64,000 nucleotides of DNA from Streptomyces olivaceus (GTDB lineage Bacteria; Actinomycetota; Actinomycetes; Streptomycetales; Streptomycetaceae): positions 62,001 through 126,000 of the forward strand of contig NZ_JOFH01000013.1 in the NCBI RefSeq assembly GCF_000721235.1, given 5' to 3'. Positions 42,857-54,759 of the stretch are shown one piece after another (the first letter of the stretch is position 1; each line of letters begins with the position of its first letter). The notes below the pieces were generated by a model, which was given only the letters and a program-made list of their open reading frames with translations, was not told where the DNA came from and made no database searches. The translations under genes were made by a program, and so were the position numbers.

Positions 42857-43875
42857 GCACGTACACACCCGGGACGGTCGGCCTCCCCCTCGGCCTGCGG
42901 GCGGAGCGGCGGCCGCTGCTGGTCTGCGCGGCGCTGGGCGTCCTGAGCGTCGCGCTCGGCGTGACCGGGCTCTGCTACGGGGCCTCCTGGTCCACCCCCG
43001 CCGAGGTGTTCTCCGCGCTCGCCGGTACCGACCCTTCCGTGGTCATCACCGAGTGGCGGCTGCCGCGGGTGGCGGCCGGCCTGGTCTTCGGGGCGGCGCT
43101 CGGCGTGTCCGGCGCCCTCTTCCAGAACCTGACCCGCAACCCGCTGGGCAGCCCCGACGTCATCGGCCTGGACTCCGGCGCCTACACCGGCGCCCTGTTC
43201 GCCCTCTACGCGCTGACCGGCACCGCAACCCAGCTGGCCGCCTTCTCGGTACTCGGCGGGCTCCTCGCCACCCTGGCGGTGTACCTGCTCTCCTTCGACC
43301 GCGGCTTCTCCGGGCTCCGCCTGGTGGTCATCGGCATCGCGGTCAACGCGATGGTGACCGCCTTCAACTCGTGGATCGTCCTGCGCGCCGACACCGACAC
43401 GGCCATCGCCGCGGTGGGCTGGAGCGCCGGCTCCCTCAACGGCGTCGACTGGGCCGACCTGCGGATCCCGTTCTGGATCATCGCCCTGCTGCTCGCGGTG
43501 ATCTCCCTGCGGACCCGCGCCCTCCACCAGACCCTGCTCGGGGACGCCCTCGCGATCACCACCGGCGTCGGACTCGGCCGGCTCCGCCTGCTGATGGTGC
43601 TGGTCGGCGTCGGCTGCACGGCGACCGTCACCGCGGTGGCCGGACCGATCGCCTTCATCGCGCTGGCCGCCCCGCAGATCGGCCGCCGCCTCACCGGCTC
43701 GCCCGGCACCCCCCTGCTTCCGGCCGCGCTGGCCGGGGCCGTCCTGCTGCAGGGCGCGGACCTGCTCGCCCAGGCGCTGCTGGCGCCCGAGGCACTGCCC
43801 GTCGGCGTGGTGAGCACCGCGGTCGGCGGCTGTTACCTGATCTGGCTGCTGACCAAGGAGGTGAGGCGCGCGTGA
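42853..43875 (+). CDS. FecCD-type siderophore ABC permease 2
   Basis: A 340-aa second FecCD permease. Landmarks: WRLPRVAAGLVFGAALGVSG (near 67), QNLTRNPLGSPDVIGLDSGA (near 94), GPIAFIALAAPQIGRRLTGS (near 262). It forms a heterodimer with permease 1. GTG 42853 overlaps the previous stop; the stop overlaps the ATPase GTG, giving tight translational coupling across the four uptake genes. Confidence 0.93.
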   Translation: MSTYTPGTVGLPLGLRAERRPLLVCAALGVLSVALGVTGLCYGASWSTPAEVFSALAGTDPSVVITEWRLPRVAAGLVFGAALGVSGALFQNLTRNPLGSPDVIGLDSGAYTGALFALYALTGTATQLAAFSVLGGLLATLAVYLLSFDRGFSGLRLVVIGIAVNAMVTAFNSWIVLRADTDTAIAAVGWSAGSLNGVDWADLRIPFWIIALLLAVISLRTRALHQTLLGDALAITTGVGLGRLRLLMVLVGVGCTATVTAVAGPIAFIALAAPQIGRRLTGSPGTPLLPAALAGAVLLQGADLLAQALLAPEALPVGVVSTAVGGCYLIWLLTKEVRRA

Positions 43876-44657
43876 GCGCACGCCTGACCGCGCGGGAGAT
43901 CACCCTGCGCTACGGCGACCGTGTGGTGTCCACCCGGCTGAGCCTCGACGTGCCCGACGGCTCCTTCACCGCCGTCGTCGGCCCCAACGCCTGCGGCAAG
44001 TCCACGCTGCTGCGCGCCCTCGTCCGCCTGCTGCGGCCCACCGAGGGGCAGGTCGTGCTGGACGGGCGGGAGGTCGGCTCGTACCCCTCCAAGGAACTCG
44101 CCCGGCAGGTCGGCTTCCTGCCGCAGGACCCGCTCGCTCCGGACGACATCAAGGTCCGCCAGTTGGTGTCCCGAGGCCGCTTCCCCCACCGGACGCTGCT
44201 GTCGCCGAGGTCGGAACGGGACGAGTCGGCGGTGCGGGAGGCCATGGCGGCGGCCGAGGTCACCGAGCTGGCCGACCGGCCGGTCCAGGAACTCTCCGGC
44301 GGCCAGCGGCAGCGTGTGTGGATCGCCATGGCGCTGGCCCAGGAGACCCCCTACCTGCTGCTCGACGAGCCGACCTCCTTCCTGGACATCACCCACCAGT
44401 ACCAACTGCTGCACCTGCTGGCCCGGCTGCGCGACCAGGGCCGCACCGTCGTCGCCGTCCTGCACGACATCAATCAGGCCTGCCGCTTCGCGGACCACCT
44501 CGTCGCCATGCGCGACGGGAAGGTGGTGGCCGAGGGCAGCCCCGGGGACATCGTGGACGCGGCGCTGATCAAGGACGTGTTCGACCTGCCGAGCGTGATC
44601 GTCCCCGACCCGGTGGCCGGTACTCCGATGGTCGTCCCCACCCTGCAAGGAGACTGA
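43872..44657 (+). CDS. Siderophore ABC transporter ATP-binding protein
   Basis: A 261-aa ATPase (FecE/FepC type). Walker [15 protein letters not shown] (near 38), Q-loop [13 protein letters not shown] (near 82), signature [18 protein letters not shown] (near 141), Walker [18 protein letters not shown] (near 161) and switch His in [13 protein letters not shown] (near 196). It powers import by the FecCD pair. GTG 43872 overlaps the permease stop; the NRPS GTG follows one base after the stop. Confidence 0.95.
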   Translation: MSARLTAREITLRYGDRVVSTRLSLDVPDGSFTAVVGPNACGKSTLLRALVRLLRPTEGQVVLDGREVGSYPSKELARQVGFLPQDPLAPDDIKVRQLVSRGRFPHRTLLSPRSERDESAVREAMAAAEVTELADRPVQELSGGQRQRVWIAMALAQETPYLLLDEPTSFLDITHQYQLLHLLARLRDQGRTVVAVLHDINQACRFADHLVAMRDGKVVAEGSPGDIVDAALIKDVFDLPSVIVPDPVAGTPMVVPTLQGD

Positions 44658-44658
44658 A

Positions 44659-47600
44659 GTGACCACGCCACACGTTCCCGCGGACCGGCTGCTTCCGCTG
44701 ACCGGCGCCCAGTGGGGCATCTGGAACGCCCAGCGCCTGGAACCCGACTCCCCGTACTACCTGGTCGGGGACGTGGTGGAGATATCCGGCCCGGAACCGG
44801 TGGACGCCCGCGCCGTGGCCCGGGCGGTCCGCGCCACCGTCCAGGAGGCCGAGAGCCTGCGACTGCGCGTGCACGACACCCCGGACGGACCCCGCCAGTG
44901 GGTCAGCGCGGAGCCGGTGCGGCTGCCCCGCGTCGTCGACCTGAGCGACCGGCAGGACCCGGCCGCCGCGGCCGAGGCACTGGTCGAGGACGAACGGGCC
45001 CGGGCCGCCGAACACTGCCGGCCGATGACCGACCGTCCCCTGTACGCGCCCGTCGTCATCCGGCTGTCGGACCGCGAGGTCTGGTACACCCAGCTCGGTC
45101 ATCATCTGGTCTTCGACGGCTACAGCGGCGCCATGCTGGTCCGCCGCACCGCCGCCCACTACACCGCCCTGGTCCGCGGCACCGAGGCCCCGTCCTGCAC
45201 CTTCGGCACCATGGCGGCCCTGGTGGCCGCCGACCGGGAGTACCGGGAGAGCGAGCGCGCGCAGCGGGACCGGGCGTACTGGGTGGACCGCTTCACCCCG
45301 CTGCCCGAGCTGGGCGGGGCGGCGGCACTCGCCGAGCCCTCCGGCCGCTCGCTGACCGCCCGCGCGGAACTGGGCCGCGAGGAGACGGAGCGGCTGCACG
45401 CCTTCGCCCAGCGGGAGAACGTCACCTGGGGCGAGGCGGTGATCGCCTGCTACGCCGCCTTCCTGCACCGGGTGACGGGCGACGACGAGGTCGTCTTCGC
45501 ACTGCCCCTGATGTGCCGTACCGGCGCGGTGGAGCTGCGCACCCCCTCCATGGGGGTCAACGTGCTGCCGCTGCGCACCCGGGTCGGCCCCGGCGACTCA
45601 CTCGCCGAACTGACCCGGCGGGTCGCCGGCATCCTGCGCGAGATGCGCAGGCACCAGCGCTACCGCGGTGAGGACCTGCCGCGGGACCTCGCGGTACCGG
45701 GCGCCGGCGCGCTGCTGCACGGCCGCGGAATCAACCTCAAGGCCTTCGACCTGACGACGGACTTCGCCGGTGCGCGGGCGGTGATGCGCAACGTGGCCGG
45801 CGGACCGCCCGAGGACATGGGCCTGTCGGTGCTGCCCACCGCCGGCGGCGGACTCCTCCTCGGCTTCGAGGTGGACGCCCGGGACAACGACCAGTCGGCC
45901 GTGGACGGCAAACTGACCGGACTGCGCGCCCTGCTGACGGGGCTGGTCGACGGCCTCCCGGTGGGGCGCGTCCCCCTGAACCCCGCGGGCCCCCCGGCCG
46001 AGTGGGCGCCGCCCGCCCTGCCGGGCACCCGACTGTCCGTCCCCAAGGCGCTGGAGTCGCTGGCCGCGGCCGACCCGGGGCGGACCGCCCTGGTCTGCGG
46101 GGAGGACCGCTGGACCGCCGGTGAACTGGCACAACGCGTGCACCGGCTGGCCCGAGCCCTGCGCGCCCGCGGGATCGGTGCCGAGGACGTGGTGGCCCTC
46201 GCGCTGCCCCGCTCCGCCGAGACGGTCACCGCGCTGCTCGCGGTGCTCGACGCCGGTGCCGCCTTCCTGCCCCTGGACGCCGCGCATCCCCCCGAGCGGC
46301 TGCGCACCCTCGTCGACGACGTCCGCCCCGCGCTCGTGGTGACCTCGGGCGGGTCGGCCGGCGTCGAGGGAACCGACTGGAAGATCCTGCTGGAAGAGGC
46401 GGAGGGCCTCCCCGGAACGCCGCTGGCGCCCGCCGAACTCGCCGCCGCCCGGCACCCGGAGCACCTCGCCTACGTCATCCACACCTCCGGCTCCACCGGC
46501 CGCCCCAAGGGCGTGCTCGGCAGGTCCGGCGGACTCGCCGCCCTGCTCCACCACCAGCGCTCCACCGTCGTCGCCGAGGCCGAACGCTCCGCGGGCCGGC
46601 CGCTGCGGGTCGCCCACACGTACTCCTTCGCCTTCGACTCCGCCTTCGACCACCTCGTCTGGCTGCTGTGCGGACACGAACTCCACGTCTACGACGCCGA
46701 GACCGTCCGCGACGCCGACCTGCTGCTCGCGGCCTGCGCGGCGGACGGCGTCGACGTGGTCGACACCACCCCCTCGATGGCCGTACCGCTGCTCGACGCG
46801 GGACTGCTCGACCTGCGGCCGACGCTGCTCGTGCTCGGCGGCGAGGCCACGCCGCCCGCCCTCTGGCAGCGGATCACCACCGCCGGGATCAACGCCCGCA
46901 ACATGTACGGCCCCACCGAGGCCACCGTCGACAGCACCGCCGCCGTCCTGTCCGGTACGGAGCCGACCATCGGGCACCCCCTCGCGGGCACCCGGGTCCA
47001 CGTACTGGACCACGCCCTTCAGCCCGTGCCCCCGGGCACCACGGGCGAGTTGTACCTGGCGGGCCCGCACCTGGCCCGCGGCTACCTCGGCATGCCCGCA
47101 ATGAGCGCCGAACGCTTCGTGGCCGACCCCTACGGTCCGCCGGGCTCGCGCATGTACCGCACCGGCGACCTGGTCCGCTGGGTGCCCGGACGCGGACTGG
47201 ACTACTTGGGCCGCGCCGACGGCCAGGTGAAGGTGCGCGGCCACCGGGTGGAGATCGGCGAGGTCGAGTCCGCGCTGACCGCGCTGCCCGGCGTGGGCGC
47301 CGCCGGAGCGGACGTCCGCGCCGCCCGGCTGGTCGGCTACGTGGTGCCCGCCACCGGGGCCGGTCCCCTCACCCCCGAGGGCGTCCGCGCCGCCCTCGCC
47401 GAGCGGCTGCCCGACCACCTGGTGCCCGCCGCCGTGGTGGTGCTCGACGCCCTGCCGCTGACCCCCAACGGCAAGCTCGACCGGGCCGCCCTGCCCGCCC
47501 CCGCAGCGGCGGGCGGCGGCCGGGAGGCGAGCACCGAGAAGGAACGCGTGCTCTGCCGGGTGCTGGCCGAGGTCTTCGAGACCGAACGGGTAGGCGTCGA

Positions 47601-50600
47601 CGACGACTTCTTCGCCCTCGGCGGCGACAGCATCAGCGCGATCACCGTCAGCAGCCGGCTGCGCGCCGCGGGCCTCACCCTGCGCCCCCGGGACCTGCTG
47701 GCCCGCCGCAGCTTCGCCGCCCTCGCGGCCACCGCCACCGAGGCCGTCTCCGCCGCCGAACCGGCCGACGAGCCGACCGGCCCGGTGACCGCCCCGCCCA
47801 TCGTCCGCCAGCTGCTCGACCTCCACCCCGACGTGGACGTGGTCGCGGGCTACGCGCAGTGGACCGCCCTGCGCGTCGGTGAACTCGCCCTCGACGACCT
47901 CCGCTCCGGCGTGCGCACCGTCCTCGACCGGCACGACGCCCTGCGCCTGTCCGCCGGCGACTCCGGTACCGAGGTGCTGCCGCGCGGCACGGTCTCCGCG
48001 CGGGTCACCGAGGTGCACGGCGAGCACCCCGGGAGCGTCGCCGAGCGACTGGCGGGCGAACTCGACCCCCGCCGCGGCGACCTGCTGCGCGCCGCCCTGA
48101 TCCGCACCGGAGCCGGCCGGCCCGACGAAGTGGTCGTGGTCGTCCACCACCTCGCGATGGACGGCGTCTCCTGGCGCATCCTCGTCCCCGACCTGGAAGC
48201 GGCCTCGACCCGTCGGCAGTCGCAGTCGGCCTCGACCGGCGGGCAGCCGCAGTCGGCCTCCACCGGCCGGCAGTCCCAGCCGGCCTCGACCGGCGGGCAG
48301 CCGCAGCCGGTCGGTGCCTCCTGGCGGCGGCACGCCGAACTCCTCGCCGAGCGCGCCCGGACCGGCGCCTGCCGCGCGGAACTCGCCCACTGGCAGTCCG
48401 TGCTGGCCTCCGCCACCCGACTCGGCCCCCGCACCCTCGACCCGGCGCGGGACACCGTCGCCACGGCCCACCGCTCGGTCACCCACGCCTCCCCGGAGGC
48501 CACCCGTGCCCTGCTGACCACGCTGCCCGCGGCCTACCGGGCCGGCGTGGACGAGGTGCTGCTCGCGGCGCTCGTCCTCGCACTCCGCGAGACCGGGAAC
48601 CAGGACGGCCGCACGGGCGTCGCCGGCACGGTCACCGTGACGATGGAGGGCCACGGCCGCGAGGACCTCGACCTCTCCCGCACGGTCGGCTGGTTCACCA
48701 GCGAGTACCCGGTGCGGGTGCCCGCGGCCGGCGGCCCGGCGGACGTGCTGCGCGCGGCCAAGGAGGCCAAGCGCCACACCCCCGGCACCGGACTCGGCTA
48801 CGGCGTCCTGCGCCACCTGGACCCGCAGGGCGCCCCGCTCGCCGCCGTCCCCGCCCCCGACGTGCTCCTCAACTACCTGGGCCGGTTCACCGCCCCCTCG
48901 GGCGACGGCTGGCGGCTGCCCGAGAAGGACGCCTTCTCCGTCCTCGAACCCGGAGCCAAGGCACTGGAACAGGTGCTGGCCCTCAACTGCTTCGTCCACG
49001 AGGACGGCGGGCCGCGCCTCGCCGTCGAGTGGACGGCGGCCGGCCGGATACTCGGCGCCCCGGACCTCGCCCGGCTGCAGCGGGCCTGGGACCGCGCCCT
49101 GACCGCCCTGACGGAGCACGCGCAGTACGCCACCGGCGGACTCACCCCCTCCGACCTGCCGCTCGTCCGCCTCGACCAGGACACCGTCACCGCCCTGGAG
49201 AGCCGCGGCCCGCTGGCGGACGTCTGGCCCGCCACCCCGCTGCAGGTCGGCCTCGCCTTCCACACCGAACTCCGTGACGAGGACGACACCGACGTGTACG
49301 TCGTCCAGGCCGTCACCACCCTCGAAGGCGCCCTCGACCCGGCGCGCATGGCCGAGGCGGCGAAGGAACTGCTGCGCCGCCATCCCTCGCTCAGGATCCA
49401 CCTCGCCTCCCCGGGCGACGAGGTGGTGCAGGTGGTGCCCGCCGAGGCCGTGCCCGAGTGGCGGCAGGACGACGACTTCGAGACCGCCGCACGCGAGGAA
49501 CTGGCGCGCCCCTTCGACCCCACCACCGGGCCGCTGATCCGCTTCCTGCTCTCCCGGACCGGCCCGGACGTGCACAAGCTGGCCATCACCAACCACCACG
49601 CGCTCCTCGACGGCTGGTCCATGCCGCTGGTCGGCCGCGCCCTGCTGGGTCTCTACGCCGAACTGGGCGGCGGCCCCGCCCTGCCGCCGCCCGCCGACCT
49701 GTCCGCGTACCACCACTGGCTGGCCGCACGCGACCGCACCGCCTCGCAGGAGGCATGGCTGCGGGCCCTGGACGGGGTGGACGGGGCCACCCGGCTCGCC
49801 CCCGCCACGGCCGGCGCCGCGGTGGAGCGGCCCGCGCGGATCTCCGTCGACCTCGGCACGGAGTTCAGCGAGCGGCTGCGCGCCTTCGCCGGCGAGCAGG
49901 GCGTCACCCTGACCACGGTCCTCCAGACCGCCTGGGGCCTGCTCCTCGGCCGGCTCACCGGACGCACCGACGTGGTGTTCGGCGGACCGGTGTCCGGCCG
50001 GCCCGCCGAGGTCGAAGGCGTGGAGTCCATGATCGGCCAGCTCGGCACCACCATCCCGGTCCGGATACGCCACCACCAGGACCAGACGGCCCGCGACCTC
50101 CTCACCGAGGTGCACACCGAGAGCGTCCGGCTCGCCGAGCACCACTACCTCGGCCTGCCCGAGATCCAGCGCCTCGCCGGAGGCGGTGAACTCTTCGACA
50201 CCATGCTGGTGATGGAGAACTTCCCGCTCTCCAGCCGCAGGCGCACCCCCTTCGCCCCCGGGCTCGACCTCGCCGCGGTGGACATCACCGACGCCACGCA
50301 CTACCCGCTCACCGTGATCGTGCTCCCCGACGAGGCGATCACCCTCGGTCTCGGCTACCAGCCGAGCGCCTTCACCGAGTCCCGGGTGCGCGACATCGGC
50401 CGCCGGCTGCACCACCTGCTGCGGGAGATCGTCCGCGACCCGCTGCGGCCGGCGCTCGCCCTGCCAATCCTGGAGCCGGAGGAGCGGCGGCGGATGTTGC
50501 GCACCGGCACCCGAGCCGTCCCCGCCCGCGAGTACGGCCCTTGGCTGGACGTCTTCGCCTCCTGGGTCCGCCGCAAGCCCACCGCCGAGGCCCTGGTCTG

Positions 50601-53600
50601 CCGCGACCGCAGCCTGACGTACGAGGAACTCGACCGGCGGGCCAACCGGCTCGCCCACGCGCTGCTGCGCCGCGGAGTACGGCCCGAGGACCCCGTCGCC
50701 GTCTTCCTCGGCCGGGACGTGGAGATGACCGTGGCGCTCTTCGGGATCGCCAAGGCGGGCGCGGTGTACGTGCCGATGGACGCGAGTTACCCCGCGGACC
50801 GGCTGGCGTACATGCTGGACGACCTCGCCCCGGCGGCCGCCGTCACCACCGGCGCCGCCCTGCCCACGGCACGCGAGATCCCCGTACTGCGGCTCGACGA
50901 TCCGGCCACCCTCGACGGGGTGCCGGACACCGACCCGGCCGAGGCGCGGGCCGGGCTGACCGAGGACTCCCTGGCGTACGTCATCTACACCTCCGGAACC
51001 ACCGGCCGTCCCAAGGGCGTCGGCGTGACCCACCGCGGGGTGCCCGACCTGGTCGCCCTCCAGGAGGAGGTCGTCGGCGTCACCGAGCACGACCGCTACC
51101 TGCACTTCGCCTCGACCGGCTTCGACGTGGCGTTCTGGCAGACCATGGTCCCGCTGCTCTCCGGCGGCACCTCGGTGATCGCCCCCGAGGAGGTGCGCGT
51201 ACCGGGCGACGAACTCCTCGACTACATCGTCGAGCACCGGGTGACCGGCGTGAACCTGCTGCCGTCCTTCCTGGCGGCGATGCCCGACGACCGCACCGTG
51301 GACCCCGACGTCTTCTTCGTCGTCGGCGCCGAACGGCTCGACCCCGCACTCGCCCGCCGCTGGGGCGAGGGCCGGCGGGCGCTCTTCAACGCCTACGGCC
51401 CCACCGAGGTCACCATCAACTCGGTGACCTGGCAGTACGACCCGGACGACGCCGGGCCGCTGCCGATCGGCCGGCCCGACCCCAACGTCCGCGCCTACGT
51501 CCTCGACCGGGGGCTGCAGCCCGTCGGCACCGGCGTCACGGGTGAACTCCACCTCGCCGGCCCCAGCCTGGCCCGGGGCTACCTGGGGCGGCCCGCGCTG
51601 ACCGCGGCCGCCTTCGTGGCCGACCCCTTCGGACCGCCCGGCGAGCGGATGTACCGCACCGGAGACCTGGTCCAGTGGCGTCCGGACGGGCAACTCGTCT
51701 TCCTCGGGCGGGTGGACCACCAGGTGAAGATCCGCGGATTCCGCGTCGAACTCGGCGAGGTCGAGTCCGCGCTGGCACGGCACCCGCAGGTACGCGCCGG
51801 TGCCGCGGTCATGCGCGAGGGCCGCCTCGTCGGCTACCTCATCCCCGCCGACGGCGCCACCCCCGACGTCACCGAGGTCCGCGCCCACCTGGCCGCGCAG
51901 CTGCCGGACCACATGGTCCCCACCGCCCTCGTGGTGATCGACCGGCTGCCGCTGAGCCCCAGCGGCAAGCTGGACGCCTCGGCGCTGCCCGCCCCCGAGA
52001 CCGCCGCGACCCGGCGCCGGGAGGCCGCGAACCCGGCCGAGGCCGTGCTGCTGGCCGTCCTCAAGGACATCCTCGGCACCGAGGAGATCGGCCCCGAGGA
52101 CGACTTCCTCGCCGTCGGCGGAGACAGCATCGTCTCCCTCCAAGTCGTCTCCCGGGCCCGCCGGCAAGGGCTCGGACTGCGCGCCCGCGACGTCTTCGAA
52201 GGGGCGACGATCGCCGGGATCGCCGCCCGCGCCCGCCCCCTGGAGGAGGCGGAGGCCCCCGCGGTGGGCGACGCCCCGCTGACCCCCGTGATGCGGGACC
52301 TGCTGCGCCGCGCGGGCACGGCGGCCGACGGCTTCTGCCAGTGGACGGAGATCGGCGTCCCCGCCGGCGGGGACGAGGAACGCTGGCTCCGCACCCTCGA
52401 CGCCGTACTGGAACGGCACGACGTGCTCCGCGCCCACCTCGCCGGCGACCTGCTGCGCATCCCGCCGGCCGGCGCCGTCACCGCGGCCGAGGTGCTCCAC
52501 CGCATCCCCGTGCGCGGAGACCTGCCCGCCGGGGAGCTGCGCGCACTGATCGACGCGTGGACCGCCGGGGCCCGCGCGGAGATGGCACCCGCCCGCGGCC
52601 CGCTGCTGCGCGCCCTCTGGGTGGACGCCGGACCCTCGGCACCGGGCAGGTTCGTCCTGATCGCCCACCACCTCCTGGTGGACGGCGTCTCCTGGCGGAT
52701 ACTCGTCGACGACCTCCGGCACGCCTACGAAGGCGGCTCCCCGGCCCGGCACGGTCTGTCGTTCCTCGCCCGGGCGCGTTCCCTGTGCGAGGCCGACCGG
52801 CGGTCCGAACTCCCGCACTGGCGGCGGATCACGCCCACCCCGGCACTGGCGGCCCGGCCGCTCGACCCGGCCCGGGACACCGTCGCCACCGCCGTGCACC
52901 ACGAGATCCGCCTGGACGCCGAGTCCACCCGCGCGCTCGTCACCACCCTGCCCGGCGCCCTGCGCGCCACCCCCGACGCCGGACTGCTCAGTGCCCTCGC
53001 CCGGGCGGTGCACGCATGGCGGGACCACCCCCGTCTGCTGGTCGCCCTGGAGAGCCACGGCCGGCCCGGACACGTGGACCTGTCCCAGACCGTGGGCTGG
53101 TTCACCGCCGTCCATCCCGTACTGCTCGACGCCGCCGAGGGCCCGGCGGCGGTGGCGGAGCGGCTGCGCGCCCAGGGCGACGGACTCGGACACGGCATCC
53201 TCACCACGGCCGGACTCCTCGACCCGGTGCACCCGGAGATCGCCTGGAACTACCTCGGCCGCTACGCCGGTCCCCCCGCACGGGAGACCCCCTGGCAGTC
53301 CCCGCCGGACGCGGACCCGCTCGGCTCCGGCGGCACCGACGAACTGCCGCTCCCGCACGCCCTGATGGTCAACGCCCTGGTCCGGGACGACCGGCTCGCC
53401 GTCCGCCTCACCTGGCCCGGTGAGCTGTTCACCGCCGTCGAGATCGAGGAACTGGCCGGGCACCTGCACACCGCGCTGCGGGACACGGCCGCGGCCGTCG
53501 AGGACCTCGTCTCCCTCGGCGACGGCCGCCGGGTCGCCGAGGTGCAGGCGCTCTCCCCGCTGCAGGCGGTCATGCTGCGGCACTCCCGCACCGAACGCCC

Positions 53601-54759
53601 CGACCCGTACACCGTCCAGTCCTGCTTCTCCCTCACCGGCGCGCTCGACGCGGACGCCCTGCGGGAGGCCGGGGCGGACCTGCTGGCCCGGCACCCGAAC
53701 CTGGGGGCCGTGTTCCCCGGCGATCTCGGTCTCGTCCCGCAGTCGGCGCGGCCGGACTTCCGGGTCCTCGACCAACCGGCCGGGGACGTCCTCGCCGCCG
53801 ACCTGGCCGAGCCCTTCGACCTCGGCGCCGGGCCGCTCGTCAGGCTGACCGTGATCCGGCAGGGCGGGGACCGCTTCGACCTGGTCCTGACCACCCACCA
53901 CGTCCTCTCCGACGGCTGGTCGGCACCGCGCATCCTCACCGAGCTGTTCGCCCTCTACACCGCCCGCGCGACGGGGGAGAAGGCACGGCTGCCGGAGCCC
54001 GTGCCGTTCACGCGGTACCTGGACTGGCGGGCCGCGCACCGTCCCGACCTCACCGCCTGGGCCGGGGAACTGGCGGACCTGCCCGAGGGCGACCACTTCG
54101 GCACGGGCGCGCCGGGCCCCGCCCGGCAGGAGCCCGCGGTGGTCACCCTCGGCGCCGGGCCGGTCGGCGAGCTGGGCCGGCTGGCCGCCGAACGCGGATG
54201 GACCCCCAACACCCTGGTGCAGGGCGCCTGGTCGGTCGTACTCGCCCGCCACGCCGGCCGGCCGGACGTCTGCTTCGGTGCCATGGTCGCCTGCCGCCCT
54301 CCGGAGCTGGAGGGCGTCGAGGAGGTCATCGGCCTGCTGGCCAACACCGTCCCGGTACGGGCCAGGCTCACCGGCACCGTCGCCGAGGTGCTCACCGCCC
54401 TCCAGGACGGCCGGCGGGCGCTGCTGGACCACCAGCACGTCGCCCTGCACGAGCTGGAGCGGCTGACGGGCAGGCAGCGGCTCTTCGACAGCATGGTCGT
54501 CTTCGAGAACTACCCCGTAGACCGGGAGAAACTGCGCGAACCCGCCCCCGGCCTCACCCTCGTCGGCACCCGCTTCCGCGAGGCCACCCACCACCCGGTC
54601 ACCCTCACCGTCATGCCCGAGGGCGAGGGCTGGACCTGCGTCCTGGGCCACCGGGCCGGGGTGGACGCGCAGGCGCTCGCCGACGAGTTCCTCACCACGC
54701 TGCGCTCACTCGGCGACCACCTCGACCGCGACATCCGCACCCTGCTGGAGGGAGAGTGA
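44659..54759 (+). CDS. Siderophore nonribosomal peptide synthetase, C-A-T-E-C-A-T-E-C
   Basis: A 3366-aa two-module NRPS plus terminal C domain. C1 HHLVFDG near 149; A1 from ~462 ([11 protein letters not shown] near 608, NGKLD near 937); T1 LGGDSIS near 987; E1 [10 protein letters not shown] near 1161; C2 HHALLDGW near 1645; A2 from ~1974 ([11 protein letters not shown] near 2109, SGKLD near 2435); T2 VGGDSIV near 2486; E2 [10 protein letters not shown] near 2670; C3 HHVLSDGW near 3080. My manual pocket codes are DSDDVGMVDK (A1, acidic, suits arginine or another basic residue) and DVWNVGAINK (A2, perhaps formyl-hydroxyornithine). E domains imply D-residues. There is no thioesterase; C3 probably releases the product onto an amine, guanidine or hydroxyl. 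Confidence 0.93.
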   Translation: MTTPHVPADRLLPLTGAQWGIWNAQRLEPDSPYYLVGDVVEISGPEPVDARAVARAVRATVQEAESLRLRVHDTPDGPRQWVSAEPVRLPRVVDLSDRQDPAAAAEALVEDERARAAEHCRPMTDRPLYAPVVIRLSDREVWYTQLGHHLVFDGYSGAMLVRRTAAHYTALVRGTEAPSCTFGTMAALVAADREYRESERAQRDRAYWVDRFTPLPELGGAAALAEPSGRSLTARAELGREETERLHAFAQRENVTWGEAVIACYAAFLHRVTGDDEVVFALPLMCRTGAVELRTPSMGVNVLPLRTRVGPGDSLAELTRRVAGILREMRRHQRYRGEDLPRDLAVPGAGALLHGRGINLKAFDLTTDFAGARAVMRNVAGGPPEDMGLSVLPTAGGGLLLGFEVDARDNDQSAVDGKLTGLRALLTGLVDGLPVGRVPLNPAGPPAEWAPPALPGTRLSVPKALESLAAADPGRTALVCGEDRWTAGELAQRVHRLARALRARGIGAEDVVALALPRSAETVTALLAVLDAGAAFLPLDAAHPPERLRTLVDDVRPALVVTSGGSAGVEGTDWKILLEEAEGLPGTPLAPAELAAARHPEHLAYVIHTSGSTGRPKGVLGRSGGLAALLHHQRSTVVAEAERSAGRPLRVAHTYSFAFDSAFDHLVWLLCGHELHVYDAETVRDADLLLAACAADGVDVVDTTPSMAVPLLDAGLLDLRPTLLVLGGEATPPALWQRITTAGINARNMYGPTEATVDSTAAVLSGTEPTIGHPLAGTRVHVLDHALQPVPPGTTGELYLAGPHLARGYLGMPAMSAERFVADPYGPPGSRMYRTGDLVRWVPGRGLDYLGRADGQVKVRGHRVEIGEVESALTALPGVGAAGADVRAARLVGYVVPATGAGPLTPEGVRAALAERLPDHLVPAAVVVLDALPLTPNGKLDRAALPAPAAAGGGREASTEKERVLCRVLAEVFETERVGVDDDFFALGGDSISAITVSSRLRAAGLTLRPRDLLARRSFAALAATATEAVSAAEPADEPTGPVTAPPIVRQLLDLHPDVDVVAGYAQWTALRVGELALDDLRSGVRTVLDRHDALRLSAGDSGTEVLPRGTVSARVTEVHGEHPGSVAERLAGELDPRRGDLLRAALIRTGAGRPDEVVVVVHHLAMDGVSWRILVPDLEAASTRRQSQSASTGGQPQSASTGRQSQPASTGGQPQPVGASWRRHAELLAERARTGACRAELAHWQSVLASATRLGPRTLDPARDTVATAHRSVTHASPEATRALLTTLPAAYRAGVDEVLLAALVLALRETGNQDGRTGVAGTVTVTMEGHGREDLDLSRTVGWFTSEYPVRVPAAGGPADVLRAAKEAKRHTPGTGLGYGVLRHLDPQGAPLAAVPAPDVLLNYLGRFTAPSGDGWRLPEKDAFSVLEPGAKALEQVLALNCFVHEDGGPRLAVEWTAAGRILGAPDLARLQRAWDRALTALTEHAQYATGGLTPSDLPLVRLDQDTVTALESRGPLADVWPATPLQVGLAFHTELRDEDDTDVYVVQAVTTLEGALDPARMAEAAKELLRRHPSLRIHLASPGDEVVQVVPAEAVPEWRQDDDFETAAREELARPFDPTTGPLIRFLLSRTGPDVHKLAITNHHALLDGWSMPLVGRALLGLYAELGGGPALPPPADLSAYHHWLAARDRTASQEAWLRALDGVDGATRLAPATAGAAVERPARISVDLGTEFSERLRAFAGEQGVTLTTVLQTAWGLLLGRLTGRTDVVFGGPVSGRPAEVEGVESMIGQLGTTIPVRIRHHQDQTARDLLTEVHTESVRLAEHHYLGLPEIQRLAGGGELFDTMLVMENFPLSSRRRTPFAPGLDLAAVDITDATHYPLTVIVLPDEAITLGLGYQPSAFTESRVRDIGRRLHHLLREIVRDPLRPALALPILEPEERRRMLRTGTRAVPAREYGPWLDVFASWVRRKPTAEALVCRDRSLTYEELDRRANRLAHALLRRGVRPEDPVAVFLGRDVEMTVALFGIAKAGAVYVPMDASYPADRLAYMLDDLAPAAAVTTGAALPTAREIPVLRLDDPATLDGVPDTDPAEARAGLTEDSLAYVIYTSGTTGRPKGVGVTHRGVPDLVALQEEVVGVTEHDRYLHFASTGFDVAFWQTMVPLLSGGTSVIAPEEVRVPGDELLDYIVEHRVTGVNLLPSFLAAMPDDRTVDPDVFFVVGAERLDPALARRWGEGRRALFNAYGPTEVTINSVTWQYDPDDAGPLPIGRPDPNVRAYVLDRGLQPVGTGVTGELHLAGPSLARGYLGRPALTAAAFVADPFGPPGERMYRTGDLVQWRPDGQLVFLGRVDHQVKIRGFRVELGEVESALARHPQVRAGAAVMREGRLVGYLIPADGATPDVTEVRAHLAAQLPDHMVPTALVVIDRLPLSPSGKLDASALPAPETAATRRREAANPAEAVLLAVLKDILGTEEIGPEDDFLAVGGDSIVSLQVVSRARRQGLGLRARDVFEGATIAGIAARARPLEEAEAPAVGDAPLTPVMRDLLRRAGTAADGFCQWTEIGVPAGGDEERWLRTLDAVLERHDVLRAHLAGDLLRIPPAGAVTAAEVLHRIPVRGDLPAGELRALIDAWTAGARAEMAPARGPLLRALWVDAGPSAPGRFVLIAHHLLVDGVSWRILVDDLRHAYEGGSPARHGLSFLARARSLCEADRRSELPHWRRITPTPALAARPLDPARDTVATAVHHEIRLDAESTRALVTTLPGALRATPDAGLLSALARAVHAWRDHPRLLVALESHGRPGHVDLSQTVGWFTAVHPVLLDAAEGPAAVAERLRAQGDGLGHGILTTAGLLDPVHPEIAWNYLGRYAGPPARETPWQSPPDADPLGSGGTDELPLPHALMVNALVRDDRLAVRLTWPGELFTAVEIEELAGHLHTALRDTAAAVEDLVSLGDGRRVAEVQALSPLQAVMLRHSRTERPDPYTVQSCFSLTGALDADALREAGADLLARHPNLGAVFPGDLGLVPQSARPDFRVLDQPAGDVLAADLAEPFDLGAGPLVRLTVIRQGGDRFDLVLTTHHVLSDGWSAPRILTELFALYTARATGEKARLPEPVPFTRYLDWRAAHRPDLTAWAGELADLPEGDHFGTGAPGPARQEPAVVTLGAGPVGELGRLAAERGWTPNTLVQGAWSVVLARHAGRPDVCFGAMVACRPPELEGVEEVIGLLANTVPVRARLTGTVAEVLTALQDGRRALLDHQHVALHELERLTGRQRLFDSMVVFENYPVDREKLREPAPGLTLVGTRFREATHHPVTLTVMPEGEGWTCVLGHRAGVDAQALADEFLTTLRSLGDHLDRDIRTLLEGE
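48202..48309 (+). repeat. Four 27-bp tandem repeats inside the first epimerization domain
   Basis: Units at 48202, 48229, 48256 and 48283 encode ASTxxQxQx nonapeptides (residues ~1182-1217), a Gln/Ser/Thr-rich insertion after the HHxxxDGxSW helix of E1. In-frame, so length can vary without frameshift. E2 has no such insertion. Confidence 0.9.

Noticed and set aside
45598..54651. 3017-aa open frame antisense to the NRPS, and other long antisense frames
   Set aside because: Mirror frames are expected at this GC content. The protein is low-complexity Gly/Arg/Val-rich and the plus strand has complete NRPS domains.
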